Assembly (NCBI GenBank): GCA_964442495.1
Contig: CAYTZN010000001.1
Coordinates: 118,606-182,605 of the forward strand
Length of the DNA: 64,000 nt
DNA from: CAYTZN01 sp964442495
GTDB taxonomy: Bacteria; Pseudomonadota; Gammaproteobacteria; Legionellales; Legionellaceae
Reading direction: 5' to 3'
A program made the position numbers and the translations under genes. Under the pieces are notes generated by a model. It did no database searches. It was not told the DNA's origin and saw only the letters and a list, made by a program, of their open reading frames with translations. Below are positions 26,726 to 35,939 of this stretch, one piece after another. Numbering within the stretch: position 1 is the first letter of the stretch; every line of letters begins with the position of its first letter.

Positions 26726-26835
26726 TGACGAATGCGGTTTTTTTAACAGATCTACAACAACCAAACTAACAAGCCCCATCACCCAGAACCTAACGGACAA
26801 CTCCCATTACCTAATTGAACTCACAAGACCCGTGA

Positions 26836-26857
26836 TCCAGAGCGTAGCGAAAGATCC
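26836..26857. repeat. Inverted repeat arm (pairs with 26704-26725)
   Basis: This is the second arm, tccagagcgtagcgaaagat (plus cc), complementary to the first with three mismatches. The two could fold into a long stem in RNA, or be the ends of a small non-autonomous element. No duplicated flanks were recognised. Confidence 0.6.
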
Positions 26858-27158
26858 GAGGATTTTTCACAAAACCGTAAAAAATCTTTCTCTTCGTACT
26901 GAAGTCTTTCCAGTATTGGATTTGCTCTTTCTTACGTCATAGAACACCTAAAATTCTAAAATTAAAGAGTGACTCATCCCGATATTTTCTATATCATGCA
27001 ACCAAATGGTTAAATAGTCTGCACCATGGATAAAATGCGTCTATTTTAACAGCCTACAATCAAGACAACTTAGCACAAACAATACTTTGCCTTCTTTATC
27101 TACCTAATAAGACCCCATTGTTTACTAATTTGTTATCTGTTTTTTGAAGAGAATTTTT

Positions 27159-28034
27159 ATGAAACAAGAAACCATCAATGAATTACTAGCGCTAGCTGAA
27201 ACATCATTTAACGAGAAGGCCCCGCCAGCAAAGTATGCAGGAATGGCAGCTCATCATGCAGCTGTCGCGGCAGCTACGCAATATGATCCTGATTATGCAA
27301 ATACAGCAGCCCTTATTGCCGCAACAACACTGGTTTGTGCAACAACAGAAGCGGCTACATTTTCTGCACGTATTACAGAAATCAGTAATGACAAAGCCCA
27401 GCTTGATAGACATTATGAAATAGCACAACGCTCCTATGGAGCAAAAAGTGAACAAATGGCCATAGCAATGGCTGATAAGGAAAATGAACGCTTATCCCCT
27501 GTTATTAAAAATATTTATACCACGGCATGTGAATCTCGTATAAAAATAACCTTGCAGCATGAAACCATGTCCTATGGAAATGATGCCAATAAACTCGAGA
27601 AAGCCAAGCGAGCTGCCTTGTATGTATATGGAGATACATATGCTGCCACACGGAGTGCATATGTACGTGCAATGTTTGCTGCAAACTTTAATAAAAAAGA
27701 TGATGTTAAATCCTTTAAAGCTATGATGTCAGCAAAGCTCAATAAAGACTTAAAATATGACAACATCCCGCCTGGATTTTTTTTAAAACTCATAGCAAGT
27801 ACTAGCCTCTGCATCATTGCAGGCTTAATGTTAATTGCGGGCATTGTTGCGATTACTCTAGCATCTTGTGGCGTAGCAGCAGCCACACTACCCTTTGTAC
27901 CTACTATTTCAATAGGAAGCACCGGTGCCGGGTTAGGAACGGGCCTACTGATTGGCAGTATTTTTGCAAGACGTCAGAAAAAAAATCTAGAGGAAGCCAA
28001 CCAAAACCGCATGGACATGGGCTTACCCGTATAA
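27159..28034 (+). CDS. Unknown protein with C-terminal membrane hairpin
   Basis: I set the start at ATG 27159, which has a gaagag ribosome site; an upstream TTG in frame at 27144 overlaps that site. The 291-residue protein has an Ala-rich helical N-terminal half (AGMAAHHAAVAAATQYDPDY, NTAALIAATTLVCATTEAAT). Near the C-terminus two hydrophobic segments (about residues 210-236 and 245-266) are separated by a short turn, as in a membrane hairpin, followed by a charged tail (ARRQKKNLEEANQNRMDMG). No signal peptide. The layout, a soluble domain with a late transmembrane hairpin, is common among Legionella effectors that insert in host membranes. No family is recognised. Confidence 0.65.
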   Translation: MKQETINELLALAETSFNEKAPPAKYAGMAAHHAAVAAATQYDPDYANTAALIAATTLVCATTEAATFSARITEISNDKAQLDRHYEIAQRSYGAKSEQMAIAMADKENERLSPVIKNIYTTACESRIKITLQHETMSYGNDANKLEKAKRAALYVYGDTYAATRSAYVRAMFAANFNKKDDVKSFKAMMSAKLNKDLKYDNIPPGFFLKLIASTSLCIIAGLMLIAGIVAITLASCGVAAATLPFVPTISIGSTGAGLGTGLLIGSIFARRQKKNLEEANQNRMDMGLPV

Positions 28035-28038
28035 AAAA

Positions 28039-29175
28039 CTACTGTAACGTATTTTTAAATCGCACAATATGTTCATAAGCGTCATTGATACGTTGCTCGC
28101 TAATTTCTTTAGACCTTACTTTTTGTTCAATAAGACGGATAAGGGCGTCGATATCTTGTGGCGCATCTGTTAATTGGTTACCAAACAGTAACATGTCTGC
28201 CCCAGCATTGATGGCCAATGTTACTGACTCCTCAAGTGAATATGAATTTGTAATGGCCTTCATTTGCATGTCATCTGTAATCACTACCCCCTGAAATTTC
28301 ATTTTTTTTCGTAAAATTTGGGTAATTATTTTGTATGATAACGTTGCAGGTAACCCTGATTTGTCCAATTGACGATTGACCAAATGAGCCGTCATGACCA
28401 TGCCGCAAGACGTTTTTCGCTTTAACAATTGAGAATAAGGCTGAAGCTCCTTAGGCTGCCATGTTTGACTTACATCAACAAATCCAAGGTGAGAGTCTGC
28501 AGTGGAACTGCCATGCCCTGGAAAATGCTTGTAAGCACATTGAACATGATGGTTTAAAAAGTGTTTTGAATAGATTTCCGCATAATGTGTCACCTCATTC
28601 GGGTTTGCCGAAAAACTGCGTCCTAATGCACCAATTATTGGATTATTAGGATTAACATTAACGTCTAAAACTGGCGAAAAATTTAAATTTAACCCCGCGT
28701 CGTGCAAATTACTGGCCATGATATTTGCATTTTTATTTGCCACATCATCACCTAAATGCCCCACCATCTTAGCAGAAAGTGTTTGAGGAAAACCATGAGA
28801 GGGGCTTAATCGAGTGGCTCTATCACCACCTTCATAATCCACAGAAATGATTAACGGCAATAGTTCTCGATGATGATTTAGCTGTGCATCATGATTAACT
28901 TGCTGCAAATCATGGGTTAACTTTCTAACTTGGCTGATGTTTATAATGTTTTTATCAAAATGAGCCGTTTTAGGATTGAAATCAAATAATACCACACCAC
29001 CAATATTATCCATTTGAATGGCTTTAACAATGGGTGAATGAATGTCAACATCACTTCCTTCAAACCCTATAATCAACATTTGACCTATTTTATCACGTAG
29101 CTTTACAGATGAGGCGTATGCCAAGTTTGTGGTAAAAAAACATAGAAAGGATATTAATAGCAATAAAAAATTCAT
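28039..29175 (-). CDS. Glycoside hydrolase family 3, NagZ-like beta-N-acetylhexosaminidase
   Basis: The 378-residue protein has a cleavable signal peptide (residues 1-21) and a single GH3 TIM-barrel domain. It carries the NagZ loop with the catalytic His (KHFPGHGSSTADSHLG) and the nucleophile Asp in GVVITDDMQMKAI. NagZ enzymes remove GlcNAc from muropeptides during peptidoglycan recycling. Cytosolic NagZ of E. coli lacks a signal peptide, so this one appears exported, which suits a periplasmic or secreted wall hydrolase. The gene is convergent with the unknown gene at 27159, five bases apart. Confidence 0.85.
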   Translation of the reverse strand: MNFLLLLISFLCFFTTNLAYASSVKLRDKIGQMLIIGFEGSDVDIHSPIVKAIQMDNIGGVVLFDFNPKTAHFDKNIINISQVRKLTHDLQQVNHDAQLNHHRELLPLIISVDYEGGDRATRLSPSHGFPQTLSAKMVGHLGDDVANKNANIMASNLHDAGLNLNFSPVLDVNVNPNNPIIGALGRSFSANPNEVTHYAEIYSKHFLNHHVQCAYKHFPGHGSSTADSHLGFVDVSQTWQPKELQPYSQLLKRKTSCGMVMTAHLVNRQLDKSGLPATLSYKIITQILRKKMKFQGVVITDDMQMKAITNSYSLEESVTLAINAGADMLLFGNQLTDAPQDIDALIRLIEQKVRSKEISEQRINDAYEHIVRFKNTLQ

Positions 29176-29397
29176 CGCTCACCCGCTAATTAAAATAAGA
29201 AGCACTATGTAGTGTGGTTTGAGTGTTTAAAATTAAGTTAAAAAATCAATACCCCAAAGCACTAACTTGATTATAGTAGATTAAATTTTGTATAACACGC
29301 TCCAGACAACTCCCTATTTCTAGGTGCTATAAAATTAGGGAGCGTCTCCTGGGAGTCGTTAATAAGCGAAATTAGACGGACAAACGTTATTTAAAAA

Positions 29398-30222
29398 TCA
29401 ATTAACTGAAACCTGACAAGTCTCACAAAAAACAGTACTTCGTTGTCCTAGTATTATCCGTTGCAAAGGATTTTGACATTTTGTACACGCTAGACCCGCT
29501 CGACCATACACATTTAATTGCTGTGCAAAGTATCCTGGCTTTCCCTCACTATTGACATAATCTTTAAGGGTAGTACCCCCCATGTGGATGGCCGATTGAA
29601 GAACTAACTGTATGGATGCGACCAGCGACTTGCATTGCGACAACGACAGCTTTCCGGCTGGAGTAATGGGATGAATACCTGCTAAAAACAGCGCTTCCGC
29701 AGCATAAATATTTCCAACGCCAACAACCACATGGCTGTCCATAATGAACACTTTAATCGGTATGCGCCGATTGCTTGCTTTTTTCTTTAAATATTGAGCC
29801 GTAAAATCCCCTAAAAGAGGCTCTGGACCCAACGATTTTAGCAACCAGTGCTGCAACGGATCGTCCTTTGTCCATAATATAGCCCCAAAGCGACGAGGGT
29901 CGTTATAGCGCAATATTAGATTATCTGAAACAATAATATCCACATGATCGTGGGCTTTTAAGGATGTAGTAGAATCCACCACGCATAAACTACCCGACAT
30001 ACCAAGATGAAGTATAAGTGCACCAGAATCCATCCTCATCAACAGGTACTTTCCCCGACGCTGTAATGAGATAATTTTTTGGTGGATCAAATTGCCTTGG
30101 ATACCAAAGGGTATTGGCCAACGCAATTTGGATTGACGAACAACCACATCTTGAACCACAGTTCCTACAAAAAAAGGTTCTAGACCACGTAAAATAGTTT
30201 CAATTTCAGGAAGTTCTGGCAT
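29398..30222 (-). CDS. mutM: Formamidopyrimidine-DNA glycosylase
   Basis: MutM excises oxidised purines such as 8-oxoguanine. Translation must start at ATG 30222, because the catalytic Pro2 and Glu3 follow it directly (MPELPEIETILRGLEP); an in-frame ATG four codons upstream would bury them. The 274-residue protein has MGGTTLKDYVNSEGKPGYF and the C-terminal zinc finger (CTKC ... CETC). The length is normal. The gene appears monocistronic. Confidence 0.97.
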   Translation of the reverse strand: MPELPEIETILRGLEPFFVGTVVQDVVVRQSKLRWPIPFGIQGNLIHQKIISLQRRGKYLLMRMDSGALILHLGMSGSLCVVDSTTSLKAHDHVDIIVSDNLILRYNDPRRFGAILWTKDDPLQHWLLKSLGPEPLLGDFTAQYLKKKASNRRIPIKVFIMDSHVVVGVGNIYAAEALFLAGIHPITPAGKLSLSQCKSLVASIQLVLQSAIHMGGTTLKDYVNSEGKPGYFAQQLNVYGRAGLACTKCQNPLQRIILGQRSTVFCETCQVSVN

Positions 30223-30317
30223 ATGATGCTTCATCTAAAAAAAGGTCAATAAAGGTCCTTCTTACAGCGTCGTAGCGGCTGCAGGAAAGAAAAATGCAGC
30301 ATAAATAATTGCTATAT

Positions 30318-31592
30318 TCACAGGGAGTTAGCAATCTTCGCTAATTGCTCAGAATAAATAAACGTTAACTTCTGAGTTGACGATAAATGATCCGATGTGC
30401 TGCTATTAAAGAAACCATAAGGCATCTCTGAAACACAAGTGCGTTTTGTAGGAGGAAACATACTGGTGCTTGGAAAAATAGCAGCTTTTCTATAAGGAAT
30501 ATCAAGTACAGAAGGCGCCTTCAAGGTAAACAATAAAGCGTCTCGTTTAATACTTTCTATGCCTGGTAAATCGAGAAAATCCATTGCTGTCCTCACACGA
30601 AAAGTAGCATTATCAAGTTGAGCTATACTCGCTAGATCTTCAGGTTTAAGGGGTAATTGAGTTTTTTTATTATAATAGAGACAGAGGTCATACAAAGCCG
30701 ATGACTCTATTATTTTAAGAATGTCACTTTTTTTTAACCCACATTCAAGAAGTGGTATCAAGCAAATTGACAAGGCTATTATTCTTTGCCAACCGCACTT
30801 TGAAGCAGCTACAGTTGCATACTCCATGGGCTTTAAAAATTGTTGCATAGGATGATTCAAATACCGAATCGCTTCGTGCAGATTTTTTTCACCATTCTCT
30901 TCTGCCAAGACAATATCAACTATATTTTTATTCGGAATTTTTATTTCACGCAAGCGTTGTTCAAGGACCATAAAGTTATTCAGCGTCTTAGGTGCTAATT
31001 TCATAAGCTCCGGTAACCATGCTACATATCCTTTTTCGGTTAATACCCGGCATCTTATTTTAGTTCGCGCTTTTTCTAGTTGCTCAATGACCAAATTCTT
31101 ATCGGTATAATCCACCATAGGATTCAAAAGCTCAAGCAACTCATCACGATTCCATCCCTCACTATTAAACTGTTTAGCATTTTTAATGGCTGTTTTTATA
31201 CGAAGACAACCATCGTCATGCATAGCAATATTTACCCAATCTTCTGGCAAAAGAGGTAGGAAAATCCCGACAGCTATGAATTGTTTCAGTGACGCCAACT
31301 TCATAGGGCCATGCATAGTAGCAGCAATCCTAGTAATCATATTAAAATCTAACAATAACGTAGATAAATTATCTATTAATGTAAAGATAACATTTAGTTC
31401 TTCTTCGTTGCTCACAGCCTCTTGCTTAAAGACATTAACAATACACTCTCGTGAAAATTTTTTATCACGTAGTTTCTCTTCATGTCTTACAAATAAATCG
31501 AAAGTAATTTCTGACAAAGAATCCAATGCAGGTATAAAATTTTCATAACCACATCTTTTTAATATGGTTTTTTGTCGTCTGCTTAGAGCCAT
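30318..31592 (-). CDS. Helical-repeat protein with TAL-effector-like repeats, putative effector
   Basis: Taking ATG 31592 as the start gives 424 residues (a second ATG at 31631 adds 13). No signal peptide or membrane span. Residues about 81-344 fall into roughly eight imperfect repeats of 29-35 residues. Several carry a motif like the TAL-effector repeat core (QVVAIASxxGG): MITRIAATMHG (85-95), DWVNIAMHDDG (118-128), EYATVAASKCG (257-267), DLASIAQLDNA (319-329), each introduced by an LxPxD/E-like turn such as LLPED and LKPED. This suggests a right-handed helical solenoid related to, or convergent with, TAL-like DNA-binding repeats. The residues are far more divergent than in plant-pathogen TALEs. 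The last 80 residues are Ser/Thr/Pro-rich. Nucleic-acid binding is inference only. Confidence 0.65.
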   Translation of the reverse strand: MALSRRQKTILKRCGYENFIPALDSLSEITFDLFVRHEEKLRDKKFSRECIVNVFKQEAVSNEEELNVIFTLIDNLSTLLLDFNMITRIAATMHGPMKLASLKQFIAVGIFLPLLPEDWVNIAMHDDGCLRIKTAIKNAKQFNSEGWNRDELLELLNPMVDYTDKNLVIEQLEKARTKIRCRVLTEKGYVAWLPELMKLAPKTLNNFMVLEQRLREIKIPNKNIVDIVLAEENGEKNLHEAIRYLNHPMQQFLKPMEYATVAASKCGWQRIIALSICLIPLLECGLKKSDILKIIESSALYDLCLYYNKKTQLPLKPEDLASIAQLDNATFRVRTAMDFLDLPGIESIKRDALLFTLKAPSVLDIPYRKAAIFPSTSMFPPTKRTCVSEMPYGFFNSSTSDHLSSTQKLTFIYSEQLAKIANSL

Positions 31593-31687
31593 GGGGAAAT
31601 CCGCCAGTAAAAAATGATTAATTATAACCATACTGGAGATAATCTGGAAAGAATAACTTAAAAAAGAGCTTAATATTCAGTAGGATG

Positions 31688-32065
31688 TTAGCCATTGTGA
31701 GGCTTTAATTCAATTACCATCACTTTAATAGGCGTGTGCGAAATATTCTCATCCGTATGAAACTCATTAGGAGCATCTTTATTAAGAAAATAAGCCGTAT
31801 CTTTTTTAAGTGTTAAAAAATGCGTTACCCCCTTATTGTTGGTCACCTTTAAAACCCCATTGCTCAATGCTATAACGACCCTATCATGTTCATGGCGATG
31901 CATTTTTAAGATGTGCGGAGCTTTTGGATATACAATGGTTTTCCAAACGGACACTTTTTCATTCGAAAATTGGGGCACACGTTGAGATAATTGTGAGTGA
32001 GCCATTACTAGACCCGATGACACAAATAAACCTACAAAGATTAATTTTTTATAATACAAGTTCAT
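31688..32065 (-). CDS. Exported small cupin-fold protein
   Basis: The 125-residue protein begins with a signal peptide (residues 1-22, cut after VMA). A small beta-rich domain with a cupin-like metal motif follows (HRHEHDRVVIALSNG ... FLNKDAPNEFH). Such single-domain cupins are often of unknown function. It is monocistronic, between the helical-repeat gene and the S1/P1 nuclease. Enzymatic activity cannot be assigned. Confidence 0.75.
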   Translation of the reverse strand: MNLYYKKLIFVGLFVSSGLVMAHSQLSQRVPQFSNEKVSVWKTIVYPKAPHILKMHRHEHDRVVIALSNGVLKVTNNKGVTHFLTLKKDTAYFLNKDAPNEFHTDENISHTPIKVMVIELKPHNG

Positions 32066-32319
32066 TTTTAAACCACCCTCTTTGATTTATTTTCTAAACG
32101 GATATGCCAAAACAACATTACAATATAATCGATTGAATTTTAAATGGCACACTGTTTTTGCTAACTAAATGCATAGGCGTGTTAGCTTTTCCAATATACA
32201 TAGAGATCTTATGGATATCGCTGACAAGCAGTTATACGTAGGGATTCTACCATTTATAATTTCATTAACTACTACACAACCATATTATTCAAATCGCCGT
32301 GAAAAATACCGAAACTATT

Positions 32320-33258
32320 TTACCGTGCTCTAGCTAACATAATTGAATGATTGTTGTGGTAAAACATTTTGACGCTTTCACTTTGATTATGTTTTTTCTT
32401 GCGTACGATTTTTTGATGATTTTTTGAATGAAGATATCTGTTCGCTAACTCTTCATCTAACTTATTTAATAGCAGGGCTAAGCGACAACCTGCCAAACTA
32501 ATTTGTTGCTCTGAAATTTTAATAGCACGTTGCTGGTATTTATCATCAACAGGAAATCGATATGCCTCTTCCACTGCAATTTTGTGCGATGCCTGAGCCC
32601 ATTGCTGGGGATTCATCACCGTATTTTCACAAGGCCAATTCATCTCTAGTTCTGTGGCTAACATTGATATCTGCTGAAAGCTATAGTGCTTTTTTTCACT
32701 TAATAATCCCGCACCGCGGTCCCAATAGGCATGAAGGTTTGGAGCTATTCTGTTCTCCGTTAAAAGCTCGAGGTTTCCGCCACGGTCACCCTCTGGAAAT
32801 TCATTACTGACTCGGGTGATAGTGTGCAACGGCTGATGAATATCACCGACCACATGCAAAAGGATTCGCAGTGACACACCTTTATCAAAGTCTGTCGCAT
32901 ACTTATTGAGTAATACATGAGTCGCCTTTTCAATACCCCATATTGCATTGATATCCTGGAGAATAGGCAAAGGTGTACCATCTTCAGAAAAGGGAAAATC
33001 CACGTAATGCATAGGCGCAAACCAACTGATATCTTGGTATCGCAATGAATCAAGCCAGACTGCTGCATCTACAAAGCCTTGAGGCTTATATACTTTATCT
33101 AACGCCTCATTATAACCATTAAAGGTCTCTTTGGCATGAGGCGTCATATGGTTATACGCAATAGTTGCAACCAAACGATGCCCAACGGCATTCCATCCAA
33201 ACACAAAAGATGGAAACATACCTAAAAAAAACATCGTTATAGAAATATTTTTTAACAA
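32320..33258 (-). CDS. Secreted S1/P1-type nuclease
   Basis: S1/P1 nucleases are zinc enzymes that degrade single-stranded RNA and DNA and remove 3'-phosphates. The 312-residue protein has a signal peptide ending VFG, so that the mature protein starts with Trp22, the conserved N-terminal zinc ligand (WNAVGHR). The other ligands follow: AAVWLDSLR, HYVDFP, LLHVVGDIHQPLHT, GDRGGN and LHAYWD. The family is widespread in fungi and plants and patchy in bacteria. It lies immediately after tolB (four-base gap), where pal would be expected. The basic tail (KNHQKIVRKKKHN) is an addition. Confidence 0.92.
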   Translation of the reverse strand: MLKNISITMFFLGMFPSFVFGWNAVGHRLVATIAYNHMTPHAKETFNGYNEALDKVYKPQGFVDAAVWLDSLRYQDISWFAPMHYVDFPFSEDGTPLPILQDINAIWGIEKATHVLLNKYATDFDKGVSLRILLHVVGDIHQPLHTITRVSNEFPEGDRGGNLELLTENRIAPNLHAYWDRGAGLLSEKKHYSFQQISMLATELEMNWPCENTVMNPQQWAQASHKIAVEEAYRFPVDDKYQQRAIKISEQQISLAGCRLALLLNKLDEELANRYLHSKNHQKIVRKKKHNQSESVKMFYHNNHSIMLARAR

Positions 33259-33261
33259 CAG

Positions 33262-34521
33262 CTACCCCAAATAAGGTGACCACGCCGGTTCTTGAACATC
33301 CCCGCTCCGAGAAGGCAGCCGTGTTTTAACTCGGCCATCAATAGAGACAATGGATAAAACACCTTTGTCTTGATAATGCGTTGCATACAACACTAAACGA
33401 CCATTAGGAGAAACCGATGGTGACTCATCCAGCTGAGAGGAGGTTAAGAGGGTAACACGCCCACTATCCACATCTTGGACACCAATATTAAATTGTTTAT
33501 CCTCGCGATGTAACATCACAATATTTCTTTGATTAGGTGTATAGGAAGCACGTGCGTTGTAATTACCATCGTAAGTGACGCGATTAATTTTTCCATCCCC
33601 TAAGGATAATCGGTATATTTGTGGCGAACCACCACGTCCTGACGTGAATAGAATTGAGCGCCCATCAGGTGAAAAACGGGGCTCTGTATCAATAGCATCA
33701 CCAAATGTAAGTTGCTTTAAGCTGCCTGAAGACATATCAATGCTATAAATTTTTGGATTTCCGCCCTTCGATAAAACAACGGCAAGTTGCCTACCATCAG
33801 GAGACCACGAAGGCGCACCGTTAATTCCTGTAAAGTCTGTTAACAAACGTCGCTTACCTGTTTCAACGGATACTGTGAAAATTTGAGCGCGTTTTTTTTC
33901 AAAAGAAACATAGGCAATTTCTCGAGCATTCGGCGACCATGTAGGAGACATGATTGGCTCTGTTGAAACCAACAAACTCTGTGGGTTGCTACCATCAATA
34001 TCAGCAACATCCAAAGTGTATCTTGCTTTATCTCCACTGCGTTGCACCAGTATATAGGCAATTCGTGTTGAGAAAACTCCACGCTCACCTGTTAGCTTTT
34101 GGTATACTTCGTCGCTAATGTGATGAGCCAAGGCTCGTAGTTCACTATCGTCAACTTGATATTCTTTTGCCAATAACACACGGCCATGGGCAGCTGCATC
34201 CGCTAACTCAAAGCTCACCAAGTAACGATGAGAGCCGGTTTGTTGAACCCGTCCTGATAAAACACTTTCCGCTCCAGCTTGGCTCCACTGCTCCACAGAG
34301 GGCATGCCACCCTGCATAGGCGAGGGTATTATTCTAAATTGACCAGACATGCCTAAATCATTTTGCACAACATCAGCCACATCTTCGGCTTGCACCCCGC
34401 CATTGAACGCATTAATAGCAATAGGCAAAGCCGCATTAATTCCCTGCGTGAGCTCAAGATCCAAGGCATAGGATGTTCCCATCCATCCAATTAAGCACAG
34501 TAACACTACGCGTATCATCAT
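33262..34521 (-). CDS. tolB: Tol-Pal system beta-propeller protein TolB
   Basis: TolB is the periplasmic protein that links TolA and Pal for outer-membrane constriction. The 419-residue protein has a signal peptide (residues 1-19), the N-terminal domain (LTQGINAALPIAINAF) and WD40-like propeller blades, each with an SPxWSPDGRxxA-type motif (APSWSPDGRQLAVV, EPRFSPDGRSILFT, SPSVSPNGRLVLYA, EPAWSPYLG). The length is normal. It is four bases from tolA. No pal gene follows. Confidence 0.96.
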   Translation of the reverse strand: MMIRVVLLCLIGWMGTSYALDLELTQGINAALPIAINAFNGGVQAEDVADVVQNDLGMSGQFRIIPSPMQGGMPSVEQWSQAGAESVLSGRVQQTGSHRYLVSFELADAAAHGRVLLAKEYQVDDSELRALAHHISDEVYQKLTGERGVFSTRIAYILVQRSGDKARYTLDVADIDGSNPQSLLVSTEPIMSPTWSPNAREIAYVSFEKKRAQIFTVSVETGKRRLLTDFTGINGAPSWSPDGRQLAVVLSKGGNPKIYSIDMSSGSLKQLTFGDAIDTEPRFSPDGRSILFTSGRGGSPQIYRLSLGDGKINRVTYDGNYNARASYTPNQRNIVMLHREDKQFNIGVQDVDSGRVTLLTSSQLDESPSVSPNGRLVLYATHYQDKGVLSIVSIDGRVKTRLPSRSGDVQEPAWSPYLG

Positions 34522-34524
34522 AAA

Positions 34525-35478
34525 TTACCCCCTAGCACTTTCCGGTCTAACCGTTAAGCTAATATCACGAAATAAGTTAAACGTTTGCGGGTCGTTTGGC
34601 ACAGGTAAAGGTGAAGCCTTATAGATAGCTGATTGAGCTGAACGATCTAGAATAGGGTCACCACTGCTGCGGGTCAAACTTACCTCTAAAACAACGCCAT
34701 TTGGCGCAAGACGGATACGAAACTGGCTGGACATACTGCTGTTTGCATTCTCAGGTAAAATCCATTGCCGGCTAATAGCTCCGATGATCAACGCTTTGTA
34801 TTTATCAACTTCACCCGCCATTTGAGCATTTTTTGCAGCATTAACCGCCGCTTGCTCAGCTGCAGCTGCCCGTTGCTTTTGAGCTAAATCTTCTTTGGCC
34901 TTTGCAACCTTTGCCTCGTTTGCACGAGCAAGCTCGACCGCTTTTTTCTTTTGCAACTCAACGAGCTTATTTTTTTCCTGCTCTTGTTGCTTTTGCATTT
35001 GAAGTTGCTGGCTTTTCATTTCTGCCAGTTTCTTCTCTTCGGCTTCTTTTTGCTTGGCTAATTGCTTTAGATGAAGTTTTTCTTCCTCCATTTGTTTTTG
35101 CCGCTTAATTGCAATTTGGGCCGCTTCTTCTTTCAGTTTTTCTAAATGCTGTTGCTCTGCAACACGTCGTAACCGAGCAGCCTCGGCTTGCTGCGTTAAC
35201 ATGCGTTGCCGATTTTCTTCGGCTTGTTGTTGATGCAACCGCTCTTCTTTTAGATGATTAACTGTTTTCATCACCTCTTCACTGTTTACACTCACAGCTT
35301 TTATCGGCTCATTGTTTGATTGAATTGCTGTGGGGTGCTCTTCACTGAGAGCAGATTTATTTGTAGCCATTAAGACCGGATGCTTGCTAGTTGACTCATA
35401 CATGAGCATAAAGGCAATCAAAACGTGGATAGTTACAGCTGCAATAAGGGAATTACGATAACTGAGTAATTGCATCAT
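34525..35478 (-). CDS. tolA: Tol-Pal system protein TolA
   Basis: TolA spans the inner membrane and periplasm, carrying proton-motive energy from TolQR to the outer membrane. The 317-residue protein has one N-terminal membrane helix (about residues 10-27), a long Lys/Glu/Ala/Gln-rich helical domain (about 60-225, likely coiled coil) and a C-terminal TonB-like domain (YKALIIGAISRQWILPENA, VSLTRSSGDPILDRSAQSAI). It overlaps tolR by four bases. Confidence 0.95.
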   Translation of the reverse strand: MMQLLSYRNSLIAAVTIHVLIAFMLMYESTSKHPVLMATNKSALSEEHPTAIQSNNEPIKAVSVNSEEVMKTVNHLKEERLHQQQAEENRQRMLTQQAEAARLRRVAEQQHLEKLKEEAAQIAIKRQKQMEEEKLHLKQLAKQKEAEEKKLAEMKSQQLQMQKQQEQEKNKLVELQKKKAVELARANEAKVAKAKEDLAQKQRAAAAEQAAVNAAKNAQMAGEVDKYKALIIGAISRQWILPENANSSMSSQFRIRLAPNGVVLEVSLTRSSGDPILDRSAQSAIYKASPLPVPNDPQTFNLFRDISLTVRPESARG

Positions 35479-35939
35479 GCTTGCCCCTCAGCCGAATCAG
35501 ATGAATCCGTGAGCAAGCCCACTTGTTCAGCTCCCGCCTGCTTTAGAAAACTCATGGCCATGACCACTTTACCGTAAGGCACACCTTGATCCCCCTTTAC
35601 TAAAACATTCAAAGCCTGCCCTGCTTGATGAGCAAGCTCTAACTCCGCGGCAACCCGAACCATTAGAGCCTGTGGCTCCATGGGAACGTCAGGCGATGTA
35701 CTTATGTTTAAAAAAAACTCACCCTCACGATTAACAGAAACAATCACAGGCTCTCTATCCGCTGCTTTCAAGGATTGACTCGCAGCCTTAGGAAGGTCAA
35801 CGGTAACACCTTGCGTAAGAATGGGGGCTGTTATCATAAAAATAACGAGCAGCACCAACATCACATCGATATAGGGGACCACATTGATTTCAGAAATGGG
35901 ATTAGTGCGTCGATTTTTTTTTCTTATCATTTTTCTCAA
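35475..35939 (-). CDS. tolR: Tol-Pal system protein TolR
   Basis: TolR is an ExbD-like component of the proton-driven motor with TolQ. The 154-residue protein shows the membrane helix with the functional Asp (EINVVPYIDVMLVLLVIFMI) and the periplasmic domain (VTVDLPKAASQ). It overlaps both tolQ (35936-35939) and tolA (35475-35478) by four bases, a fully coupled operon. Confidence 0.96.
   Translation of the reverse strand: MRKMIRKKNRRTNPISEINVVPYIDVMLVLLVIFMITAPILTQGVTVDLPKAASQSLKAADREPVIVSVNREGEFFLNISTSPDVPMEPQALMVRVAAELELAHQAGQALNVLVKGDQGVPYGKVVMAMSFLKQAGAEQVGLLTDSSDSAEGQA

Larger units (their letters stand above)
26639..27158. other. Intergenic region with inverted repeats, no gene
   Basis: No coding frame of note. 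It contains a 22-base inverted repeat pair (26704-26725 and 26836-26857) and an AT-rich hairpin with gattttt/aaaaatc arms at 26861-26886. The segment looks like a degenerate dispersed palindromic element. The last 200 bases, before the gene at 27159, are AT-rich and may hold its promoter. Confidence 0.5.

Noticed and set aside
27204..27455. Cysteine-rich open frame on the minus strand inside the unknown gene at 27159
   Set aside because: The cysteines come from reading the alanine codons gca in reverse. It is a shadow frame.
29300..29360. Stem ctcccta/tagggag downstream of mutM as a terminator
   Set aside because: The stem is short and is not followed by a T-tract in the mutM direction.
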